In this document: piece after piece, positions 10,085 through 16,828 of the stretch | Layout of the letters: each line of letters starts with the position of its first letter | Numbering within the stretch: position 1 is the stretch's first letter | Source: an uncultured Desulfosporosinus sp. | GTDB lineage: Bacteria; Bacillota; Desulfitobacteriia; Desulfitobacteriales; Desulfitobacteriaceae | Reading direction: 5' to 3' | Assembly: GCA_927405585.1 (NCBI GenBank) | Contig: CAKMJS010000095.1 | Span: forward strand, 1-34,209 | DNA length: 34,209 bases | Translations under genes and position numbers: made by a program | Notes under the pieces: model-generated | The model's database searches: none | What the model saw: only the letters and a program-made list of their open reading frames with translations | What the model was told of the DNA's origin: nothing

Positions 10085-11557
10085 ATGAACTATGCATTTT
10101 TAGGGTTAGGTTTCGTACAAGGCTGGTTATGGCTTTTTTTCCTGAATGGTCCTTTACTGTTATCCGAAGCTGCAGGTTGGAGTATTCATAACGAAATTAT
10201 CTTACTTGCCTTTTTGTTGGCTAACTCGCTTTCCTATCTCTGGGTTGCCAAAAAGTCTTTCGGACCGACCCCACTTTATTCTAAAACTCTAATCTTAGTG
10301 ACAAGCGCCTTACTAATGGCCGCTGGAGTCCTGATGGTTAAGTTGACTGCAGGCCAGATAGGAGAAATTCCGTATGTCGTTTTAGCTCTTCTTGGGGCAG
10401 TCGTGGCTGGGTTTGGATCAGCAATTATAATTGTAGCTTTAGGAGAGCTTTTTAGCCTCTTTTCAGTGACTATAGCTGGGTTATCGTTTGCAGGTTCTGT
10501 GACAGTTGGTACGGTACTCTTCTTTGGAGCGCTTAAGTTAACGATCTCTACTGCTTTTCTGTTGATTGCGGTTAGCCCGATGATTGCCTTACTCTTTATT
10601 GTCTTGGGCAGGCGGCAGCTTCCCAAAACTGACTTGAACGTAGTCAAGAGCCCATTAGCTACGTTTCCTTTTCCACGCAAGCTTGTCTTTTTATTAATTC
10701 TATTTTATCTAGCTGGTGGGATTTTCTATAAGCTGATTTTATTGTCTTCGGCTTCGCTTCTTCAAGAATCTTATTGGTTAACGAACGTCATCTATTGTCT
10801 TGTTATTGTTGTTGCTGGAAGTTGCCTCTCTCGATTCCCCAATTTAGACCTTAGTGTCTTATATCGGCCCGTTCTTCCTCTCTTAGGTGCGGGATTTGTA
10901 CTTATTCCCTTTTTTCATGAGTTATCTGTTTTCCTGCCGTTAACCTTGCTCCAAGCAGGCTTCGCACTCTTTGATCTGTATACTTGGTTGTTATTTGCTT
11001 ATATTGCTAAGTACTATCAACGACCATCCTACGTTTTCGGCTGGGGTATGTTCTTAATAACGATCTCAATCTTTGCCGGGGAAACCTTATTCTCTACACT
11101 CATCACTAAGTTAACCTTCTCTATGGAAGGAATCGAAAAAGTATCCTTAGGTGCAGCCTTGCTGATGATGGCAGGAACGATGCTCTTCCAGGGCAAACGT
11201 GATAGTTATGCGGGATGGGAAGCGCCTGCAGATATAATGACACAAATCCTCATTACTGAAACAGCGTGTACCTATGAAGCAGAACTAGACGACATGAACC
11301 GTGAATCTACAAGCGAACACACTACGGAAACCCTCAGGATTGACGATCTCAGAGAGCAATTCTTCCTGTCTCTAGAACTAACGAAACGCGAAAAAGAGGT
11401 CGCGCTCTTAATTCTTGAAGGCCGGAACAATCCCTATATCCGAGGAAGCTTGAATATTTCTAATAACACCTTGAAAACACATCTCAAAAATATCTATCGC
11501 AAGGCGATGGTTAATGACCGGCAAAGGCTTTTGGATCTCTATAGGGGACTTGGGTGA
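10085..11557 (+). CDS. MFS-like membrane sensor fused to LuxR-type DNA-binding domain
   Basis: This 490-residue protein has about twelve hydrophobic segments over residues 1-380, arranged like a major facilitator transporter. An acidic linker (about 385-425) leads to a LuxR/GerE helix-turn-helix (about 430-488), with LTKREKEVALLILEG and the recognition-helix part NNTLKTHLKNIYRKA. The architecture is a membrane-bound one-component regulator in which the transporter-like part probably senses a ligand at the membrane. Such MFS-LuxR fusions are known to be abundant in Eggerthellaceae and in Desulfitobacterium-like Firmicutes. The start is well supported by AAGGAGA eight bases before the ATG. It stands alone. 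The nearest possible targets are its own promoter and the divergent surface-protein gene, which is inference only. Confidence 0.85.
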   Translation: MNYAFLGLGFVQGWLWLFFLNGPLLLSEAAGWSIHNEIILLAFLLANSLSYLWVAKKSFGPTPLYSKTLILVTSALLMAAGVLMVKLTAGQIGEIPYVVLALLGAVVAGFGSAIIIVALGELFSLFSVTIAGLSFAGSVTVGTVLFFGALKLTISTAFLLIAVSPMIALLFIVLGRRQLPKTDLNVVKSPLATFPFPRKLVFLLILFYLAGGIFYKLILLSSASLLQESYWLTNVIYCLVIVVAGSCLSRFPNLDLSVLYRPVLPLLGAGFVLIPFFHELSVFLPLTLLQAGFALFDLYTWLLFAYIAKYYQRPSYVFGWGMFLITISIFAGETLFSTLITKLTFSMEGIEKVSLGAALLMMAGTMLFQGKRDSYAGWEAPADIMTQILITETACTYEAELDDMNRESTSEHTTETLRIDDLREQFFLSLELTKREKEVALLILEGRNNPYIRGSLNISNNTLKTHLKNIYRKAMVNDRQRLLDLYRGLG

Positions 11558-11593
11558 GGAACTTGCGTTACAACGTTCACTTACTTGCTCTCG

Positions 11594-11740
11594 CAGATCA
11601 AACTAAGATTTAAGAGCTTGCTCAGTGAGAGGGCGGGGTTCCCGCCAGACTCGCCATCCTTGGCTCGGTTGGCAGCCATGTACATCCTTGTACACGGCCC
11701 CGCCGTATGAAAGCGCTCTTAAGTCAAGTTTGATTACTGC
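11594..11740. repeat. Compact palindromic element with terminal inverted repeats
   Basis: The outer arms at 11594-11617 and 11713-11740 are imperfect inverted repeats of about 25 bases sharing ATCAAACT and TTAAGAGC. Inside, GGCGGGG (about 11632-11638) pairs with CCCCGCC (11698-11704). There are also smaller palindromes: GGCGGG/CCCGCC, and TGTACA twice around a short spacer. The core is G+C-rich while both flanks are A+T-rich. No protein is encoded. It resembles a miniature inverted-repeat or REP-like intergenic element. The right arm runs straight into the frame of the broken GGDEF gene. No second copy was noticed in this window. Confidence 0.6.
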
Positions 11741-12238
11741 TCTATCAAAGAAGATTCCAGAAAAGACCACCTTACTGGTCTAAATAATGTCAGACAATTT
11801 GATAGCGAATTAAATAGAGTTTCTAACAATTTATCAATAAATAATTTCGTTGCATTACTATTTATCGATATTGATTTTTTTAAAAAAGTTAATGATAAAT
11901 ATGGACATCAAAATGGTGATAAAGTTCTGTCGGATTTAGGGAAAATATTACTAAGTGCGACCAATCATACTGATATAGTATCAAGAAATGGTGGAGAAGA
12001 ATTTTCGATATTAATTACAGAGTGCCCGAAGGAAAATGTGTTGGAGGTTGCAGAGAGGATTAGGAGAATAGTTGCGGAACATAAATTTTGTTTAATGGAC
12101 AGTCAAACGATTAATATTACAGTATCTATAGGTATCGCGATTTACCCGAATATTGATATTGACAAAATAATGGAAGCTGCAGATTCTGCATTATATAAAG
12201 CAAAACAAACAGGAAGAAATAAAGTTATTATTGCTTAA
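11723..12238 (+). pseudogene. Truncated GGDEF (diguanylate cyclase) gene remnant
   Basis: The frame opens after a TAA at 11720 inside the palindromic element and encodes about 171 codons forming a nearly whole GGDEF domain: KDHLTGLNNVRQFD, LLFIDIDFFKKVNDKYGHQNGD, the active-site variant GGEEF (about 11991-12005), and the C-terminal LYKAKQTGRNKV. No ATG, GTG or TTG occurs in frame before the GTG at 12038, which lies beyond the GGEEF motif. The domain therefore lacks a standard start codon and any sensor or membrane part. The inhibitory RxxD site is also absent (NHTD at that place). It is best read as the tail of a longer cyclase cut off at its junction with the palindromic element. Base composition is strongly A+T-rich. 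A terminator follows directly. Confidence 0.8.
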
Positions 12239-12251
12239 TAAAAGATAAATT

Positions 12252-12297
12252 AAAAACAGCCTACAGTTCTCGATAATCAGAGAATGTAGGCTGTTTT
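12252..12297. terminator. Bidirectional intrinsic terminator
   Basis: AAAACAGCCTACA pairs with TGTAGGCTGTTTT around a central region that can itself pair (TTCTC/GAGAA). A- and T-runs on the two sides suit both strands. It separates the GGDEF remnant (plus) from the convergent cupin gene (minus). Confidence 0.85.
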
Positions 12298-12308
12298 GTC
12301 TTCCCCTT

Positions 12309-12644
12309 CTACGGCAAAAATTCTTCTCGTACAGGACTGAAAACTTCCACTACAAGTGATTCCTCGATAGCTTCTACACCGTGTTCTAAATCTGTAGGGA
12401 TACAATAACTATCTCCGGGACGTATTTCAACTTTTTCTCCATCAATGTTAAATATAAGATGTCCTGAAATTAGATAGCCCGCCTGTTCCTGCGGATGTTT
12501 GTGTGGAGCAAGAGATTTCCCTTTTTCCAGCTTAACTTCAATCATTAAAGTGTTACTTCCAAATACAAGTGTTCTACGCTTTATACCTTCGACTGGACTA
12601 ATATAACCATCTTCAGATTTTTTACAAACTACTCTTTTCTTCAT
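12309..12644 (-). CDS. Small single-domain cupin protein
   Basis: This protein of 111 residues is a cupin_2 type beta-barrel. Motif 1 is HKHPQEQAGYLISG, with the usual metal-binding HxH and a Gln where many cupins have the Glu ligand. Motif 2 is GDSYCIPTDLEHGVEA. Cupins of this size bind a metal and a small ligand, and the specific function cannot be deduced. I chose the ATG at 12644, eight bases after AAAGGG. An in-frame GTG at 12653 would overlap the ribosome binding site. The gene is convergent with the GGDEF remnant and lies downstream of the VWA gene on the same strand, about 85 bases away, so cotranscription is possible but not shown. Confidence 0.8.
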   Translation of the reverse strand: MKKRVVCKKSEDGYISPVEGIKRRTLVFGSNTLMIEVKLEKGKSLAPHKHPQEQAGYLISGHLIFNIDGEKVEIRPGDSYCIPTDLEHGVEAIEESLVVEVFSPVREEFLP

Positions 12645-12728
12645 TGGAAACACCCTTTCTATATTTGGTTCACTTCAATATTTTACCATGTCATATATCT
12701 AATAATCTATAAAGGAGATACAAATTCC

Positions 12729-14054
12729 TCACAATCTTCTGCAAGCTACCATTAAACGCTCCAAAGTACTACAGTCCAGCATTGTACAATACTTTGTAAA
12801 ATCCTCCAGACCTTTAATTCCTGTCCAATTCTTTTCCGGTACAGGATTTAGCCACAGAACACGTTTGACCCTTTTTGAGAGTTCTTTCAGATTATTTGCA
12901 GCAAGATTGTAATCCAGTGTCTTGGCATCACTTACAATTAAAAATACTGTGGATGAGCTGATAATTACCGAATTATTGTGCAGGATTCCGTCCAGTGATA
13001 CGCCTATATTTGTCCCTTTGCCCCAAATAGGGCTCGATTTGACCTGCGTTTCAAAATCTGAAAGGTCATAGTATAATTTATTGTTCATTCGTATTGCATT
13101 GTCTGAAAATAGATAACTCTCAGTAGTTGTAAATTTTTTTCCAATACCTGCTAAAAACTGAAGCACAAAGCTTGAAAACTGGAGCATCGATGCCGAAACA
13201 TCACAAAACAGGAAGAGTTTACTTTTGGAATGAAAACGGTTTTTGTATTTTAATTTAAACAGTACTGTGCCGGTACTCAAATTACTTTGAATCGTTTTTT
13301 TAAAATCTAGTCTCCTTTTTTTGCCAGTTTTGCGGTATTTTCTGGAAAGTTCTCTATTTAAATTCTCTATAAGCTCAGAAATCAATCTTACAGCAGCAGG
13401 CACGTCCTCGCTGTTGATTTCGCCTATGTTTCTGTGAAGCAGATCGTTTGCTTTCAAAATTTCATCCGAAACCTCAGCAGCAATTATACCGGCCTCTGAA
13501 GTATCCTGCACAAGAACTCCCCTGGTCTGTATCAGTTGTTGTGCATACTTCTGCTTCAGACTTGTCAGTTTGCCTTTTATAGTACCTTCAGCAAGCTGCT
13601 TGAATTCCGTTCTTACATTTTTCCCTGCAGAAGTTGTATTGAGGAAACTCTCCAAATTTATTTTCTCAGATTCGGGGAGTCCGGCAAAGATTTCTTTATA
13701 CTCATCGGTTAATTCAACCTGTGTATCTTGAAAGTTCAGGCTTTTAACAGATTCTTCAATTTCCATTTTTAATGTCTCAATCGTCTCTGCTCTATTGGTG
13801 ACATATTCATTCCTGACTGCCGGAGGAACAAAGTATAAGTCGAATACTTTTGAGAAAATTTCTTTTCCCGTTTCGTCTTTAACGAGACATGCTTGCAGGG
13901 CAGCTTTGACTTGAACTTTATTAAAAATTTCAACAAATTCAAGAGATTTAAATGCAGTGATGCAATCTGAAACACTAAAACTCATACCCGCCATTCTTAA
14001 TATCTTAAAAAACTCAACGAGGTTTTTTGTCAAGTAATTCACTAAACCCCTCAT
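12729..14054 (-). CDS. VWA-domain protein, CoxE-like
   Basis: This protein of up to 441 residues has a helical N-terminal half and a C-terminal von Willebrand A domain. The metal-ion-dependent adhesion site is visible: FCDVSASM gives DxSxS (near residue 281), GKGTNIG carries the Thr, and VSDAKTLD carries the distal Asp. This matches the CoxE/VWA_CoxE family, which works with a MoxR-type ATPase as a chaperone-like pair inserting or activating metal cofactors or remodelling partner complexes. It follows the MoxR gene and overlaps it by 41 bases, so the two are translationally coupled. The start is uncertain: the ATG at 14054 has GGAAGG directly against it, while a GTG at 14042 sits four bases after GAGGGG. 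No CO dehydrogenase or other obvious client gene is nearby. Confidence 0.8.
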   Translation of the reverse strand: MRGLVNYLTKNLVEFFKILRMAGMSFSVSDCITAFKSLEFVEIFNKVQVKAALQACLVKDETGKEIFSKVFDLYFVPPAVRNEYVTNRAETIETLKMEIEESVKSLNFQDTQVELTDEYKEIFAGLPESEKINLESFLNTTSAGKNVRTEFKQLAEGTIKGKLTSLKQKYAQQLIQTRGVLVQDTSEAGIIAAEVSDEILKANDLLHRNIGEINSEDVPAAVRLISELIENLNRELSRKYRKTGKKRRLDFKKTIQSNLSTGTVLFKLKYKNRFHSKSKLFLFCDVSASMLQFSSFVLQFLAGIGKKFTTTESYLFSDNAIRMNNKLYYDLSDFETQVKSSPIWGKGTNIGVSLDGILHNNSVIISSSTVFLIVSDAKTLDYNLAANNLKELSKRVKRVLWLNPVPEKNWTGIKGLEDFTKYCTMLDCSTLERLMVACRRL

Positions 14055-14880
14055 CCTTCCGTATCTCCAGCATATCTTCCCTATTCTTTATGATAAGTCC
14101 AAGCGTCTTTGATATACCATCTTCATCAAGCCTGTTTTTGTCCATAGCCAGCAGGGAAGAAACCCAATCCAGAGTTTCCGCAACGGAGGGTTTTTTGTAA
14201 ATCCTGCTGTTCTGCCTCAGGTAGGAAACTGCATTCGCTGCATCCTTGGCAAGCCTCTCCGGAACACCGGGCAATCTGGCGTTAATTATTCTTATTTCCT
14301 TCTCCACATCCGGATAGTTAAGAAAAAGATATATACATCTTCTTTTCAGGGCATCTGATAATTGCCTTGTATTATTACTGGTAAGTATAACAACCGGTCT
14401 GCTCTTTGCTTTAATAGTGCCAAGCTCGGGTATAGATACTTGAAAATCTGAGAGCACTTCTAATAAAAATGCTTCAAACTCCTCATCCGACTTGTCTATC
14501 TCATCAATTAGAAGTACGTTACTATTTTCACTGTTAATTGCCTTGAGCAAAGGCCTTTCAAGCAGATATTCCTTTGAATAAAGATTGCTTAAGTTCGCTT
14601 CTGAGGCAAGTCCCGCCTGGATGGACAGTAGTTGCTTCTGATAATTCCATTCATACAGAGCTTTGGATTCATCGAGGCCTTCATAACACTGAAGCCTGAT
14701 CAATTCAACTCCAAGAGCGGAGGCCAGCACTTTTGCAACCTCTGTCTTACCCACTCCGGCTGCTCCTTCAACCAATAATGGTTTGCCAAGTTTTAAAGCA
14801 ATATGGACAGTAATCAGGAATTCTTCATCAAAAATATAATTTTCAGCTTCCAAAGACCGCCTTAATGTTATCAAATTCAT
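14014..14880 (-). CDS. MoxR-family AAA+ ATPase
   Basis: This is a 288-residue AAA+ protein. Walker A is GAAGVGKTE (about 39-47), Walker B is LLIDEIDKSDEEFEAFLLEVLSD (residues about 122-144, in two halves LLIDEID and KSDEEFEAFLLEVLSD), and sensor 1 is VILTSNNTRQLSDALKRRC with an arginine-finger region. The length and the N-terminal LEAENYIFDEEFLITVHIALKLG are typical of MoxR/CoxD ATPases. These couple ATP hydrolysis to maturation of a client enzyme together with a VWA protein, which is the next gene. The start is supported by AAGGAG eight bases before the ATG. The client is unknown. Confidence 0.88.
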   Translation of the reverse strand: MNLITLRRSLEAENYIFDEEFLITVHIALKLGKPLLVEGAAGVGKTEVAKVLASALGVELIRLQCYEGLDESKALYEWNYQKQLLSIQAGLASEANLSNLYSKEYLLERPLLKAINSENSNVLLIDEIDKSDEEFEAFLLEVLSDFQVSIPELGTIKAKSRPVVILTSNNTRQLSDALKRRCIYLFLNYPDVEKEIRIINARLPGVPERLAKDAANAVSYLRQNSRIYKKPSVAETLDWVSSLLAMDKNRLDEDGISKTLGLIIKNREDMLEIRKDEGFSELLDKKPR

Positions 14881-14988
14881 TGAAAAAACTCCTTCATACG
14901 GGCAGACAATGCCACGACATTTTTTACCAGTATAGCATCAGGAGGTTACACCGACAAGAGATTGGGAAATCAGGTGACTCTGATAGAC

Positions 14989-15038
14989 ACAGGGAGCATC
15001 GCAAGCTACTTAAAAAGTAGCTTAGCGACACTCCCTGT
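14989..15038. repeat. Long imperfect hairpin without T-tract
   Basis: ACAGGGAG pairs with CTCCCTGT. Inside, TCGC pairs with GCGA and AAGCTACTT pairs with AAGTAGCTT around an AAA loop; one three-base internal loop and one bulge interrupt the stem. It lies between the stop of the second ferritin-like gene and the start of the moxR gene (both minus strand). Neither strand has a T-run after it, so it is not a standard terminator. It could be a mobile-element remnant or an RNA processing site. The rest of 14881-15068 shows nothing recognisable. Confidence 0.6.
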
Positions 15039-15068
15039 TCAACGCGTAAGACGATATATTGTGTTGGG

Positions 15069-15518
15069 TTACGTTGATTGGATCAGAGATGTGACATGTT
15101 TAAGGTTATCCTTAAACCATAATAAGTGGAATTCCTCATCGGTCATATTATGCCAGAGTCTTTTGCATATATCTGGATGTTTCCACGCTTCCATAATAAA
15201 TACTCTATTCATTTCTATGGCCTTATTTTCTACAGCTATGCCCATCTTATATCGGTTCTCAGCTGAGGTCAAATCAAGTGTTTCACCCATGAAATGACCG
15301 GCAAGTGCAAACAACCCACCGCTAATTTTAGGAACATCTTCTCCCATTTCCTGAAGTGTGGATTTGAAATAATCAACATGGTGTTTTTCTAATTCGATAA
15401 TGCGCTCATATACATGAGAGATATATTGATTTTGAATTGAATCCATTTGGGATTGGTACAAAGTAAGTTGAAACATTTCGAGTAAGTAGAACTCTTTAAG
15501 TCTAAGGACCAGATCCAT
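15069..15518 (-). CDS. Ferritin-like diiron-type protein (second of pair)
   Basis: This 149-residue protein has four helices and the complete ferritin-like/COQ7-like ligand set: Glu14 (FYLLEMFQ), Glu44-x-x-His47 (ELEKHH), Glu97 (AVENKA) and Glu128-x-x-His131 (DEEFHLLW). Between helices 2 and 3 is a glycine-rich hydrophobic stretch (GGLFALAGHFMGE), resembling the membrane-contacting part of demethoxyubiquinone hydroxylase-type proteins. It is a paralogue of the 166-residue protein two genes upstream; both begin with an RL-x-x-FY-x-LE pattern. It follows the four-TM gene after 12 bases. The start is supported by GAGGAAGA. A diiron oxidase, peroxide-reducing or iron-handling role is plausible for the family, but the substrate is unknown. 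Confidence 0.75.
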   Translation of the reverse strand: MDLVLRLKEFYLLEMFQLTLYQSQMDSIQNQYISHVYERIIELEKHHVDYFKSTLQEMGEDVPKISGGLFALAGHFMGETLDLTSAENRYKMGIAVENKAIEMNRVFIMEAWKHPDICKRLWHNMTDEEFHLLWFKDNLKHVTSLIQST

Positions 15519-15530
15519 TCTCTATCTTCC

Positions 15531-16016
15531 TCACCTTCTGAATTTAAATACAAATACATTTTTGGTTGATTTCTTATTCAAGTTTATACTAATGAACCAT
15601 GCTGCTATAACACCCCATACGAGATGACTCACTAAATCGATAATTGCTTCATTAAAAGTTCTAAATATATACGGCCTGGGGGCAATCAGGTTCGGAATTA
15701 TTGCCACATGAACTATCCACATAATTACTCCAAACCCGCCGCCTTTTATAACTAAATAATCATACCCCGATATCTCGAGGATAAAAAATACTACTATCCC
15801 TAAAGTTCCTCCAGCCAGGATATGTGTAAACTCACCCATTAAAAGTTTTGGTAAAGTCACATGCTGATGAGGAAAAATTAACTGTGAAAGATAATGTCCT
15901 GTTGTACTCTGAGTAAATTTTAACCATACGGCTATCCAATGAACTACTTCATCACCGAGTGTTCCCAAGACGCCTCCTGTAAATGAAAGAAGAAGTGGGT
16001 CCTTCAATACTATCAA
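15531..16016 (-). CDS. Four-TM membrane protein with buried acidic and His residues
   Basis: I do not recognise this family. The 161-residue protein has four hydrophobic segments (about 8-32, 58-82, 92-112, 122-147) and a basic C-terminus. Within or beside the segments are Asp22/Glu23/His26 (GDEVVHW), Glu62/His65 (GEFTHIL), His103 (WIVHVAI) and Glu123/Asp127/His131 (EAIIDLVSH), plus a loop PHQH at 49-52. Such spaced acid/His sets can bind metal or carry protons, which is an inference. It lies between two ferritin-like genes on the same strand, 92 bases after the first and 12 bases before the second, suggesting joint function. The start is uncertain: the frame begins at TTG 16016, with a second TTG at 16007 and no strong ribosome binding site. 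Confidence 0.6.
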   Translation of the reverse strand: MIVLKDPLLLSFTGGVLGTLGDEVVHWIAVWLKFTQSTTGHYLSQLIFPHQHVTLPKLLMGEFTHILAGGTLGIVVFFILEISGYDYLVIKGGGFGVIMWIVHVAIIPNLIAPRPYIFRTFNEAIIDLVSHLVWGVIAAWFISINLNKKSTKNVFVFKFRR

Positions 16017-16108
16017 CTCGCTTAAGTTTTTTAAAAGAGTAATAACTCGTCTCTAATTATGAAGCTTAGAAATATCAAAAATGATTTATTGTCTGAGAAA
16101 AGTAAACC

Positions 16109-16609
16109 TTAAGGCTTGATAGAAAACTCCAAAGTCTGAATCTCAGAGAGTTTAGTTTTAAACCATTCTGTATGGAGGTTTTCGTCAATGAAGTTTTGGG
16201 TGAGGAGTTTTATTAAGTCATCACTGCCATATTGTTGGCTGTATTTCACGTTATTAATGAGTTCCTTGTAATCCTTCATCGCCTTTTGTTCTATCATAAT
16301 GTTAATCTTCAATACATCATGCAGCTCATTCATGCCAATGATTTTACCTGCGATACTACCAATGATGGGAGAGATGACATCCCCAATTTTGGTTGGAGTA
16401 GTACCTAGCTCCGAAATTTTAGCAAAGATATTATCTACATGAAGTTGTTCAATTTCGGCGAGCTTATCAAATACTAACCCAGCGTATTCATCAGCAAAAG
16501 CTTTGCTTTGGGATTTATATAGATCAACTTGGTTTAATTCAAGGCTGTAGAACCAATTTAGTCTGGAAATCAATTTCTCTTTATCCAATATAGAACAGTC
16601 CTTTTGCAT
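16109..16609 (-). CDS. Ferritin-like diiron-type protein (first of pair)
   Basis: This protein of up to 166 residues has the ferritin-like ligand pattern Glu24, Glu54-x-x-His57, Glu107 and Glu143-x-x-His146. A glycine- and isoleucine-rich stretch (SPIIGSIAGKIIG) lies between helices 2 and 3. It is the diverged paralogue of the protein encoded at 15069-15518. Start choice matters: the ATG at 16609 has no Shine-Dalgarno sequence. A TTG at 16588 (codon 8) has AAAAGGA ten bases upstream and would make the N-terminus match the paralogue, so TTG is a real alternative. It is the first gene of the cassette and is transcribed divergently from the aconitase-family gene. Confidence 0.72.
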   Translation of the reverse strand: MQKDCSILDKEKLISRLNWFYSLELNQVDLYKSQSKAFADEYAGLVFDKLAEIEQLHVDNIFAKISELGTTPTKIGDVISPIIGSIAGKIIGMNELHDVLKINIMIEQKAMKDYKELINNVKYSQQYGSDDLIKLLTQNFIDENLHTEWFKTKLSEIQTLEFSIKP

Positions 16610-16828
16610 AGTTTTTGATATGTATACTATTTGCTTTTTGTTAGCTTTAATACATTTATGTAATGTTAATTCTAAAATTTTAAAGTATCCCTGATTAACA
16701 TACTTGAGTCTAAAACATGATTTTAACGCCTGAATATGATAGAATATGAAATTATAGATTGTCTTTAGGAGTATTTCGAATTTTATATTTAGATGTTTAA
16801 AATTCTTGGCAATTGGAGTGAAATATCA

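Noticed and set aside
10276-10680. Minus-strand 134-codon frame under the MFS-LuxR gene
   Set aside because: It is antisense to a clear membrane protein; its composition is what is expected from the complement of hydrophobic codons.
14962-15297. Plus-strand frame of 111 codons
   Set aside because: It runs antisense to the ferritin-like gene, starts inside the long hairpin region and has no protein-family features.
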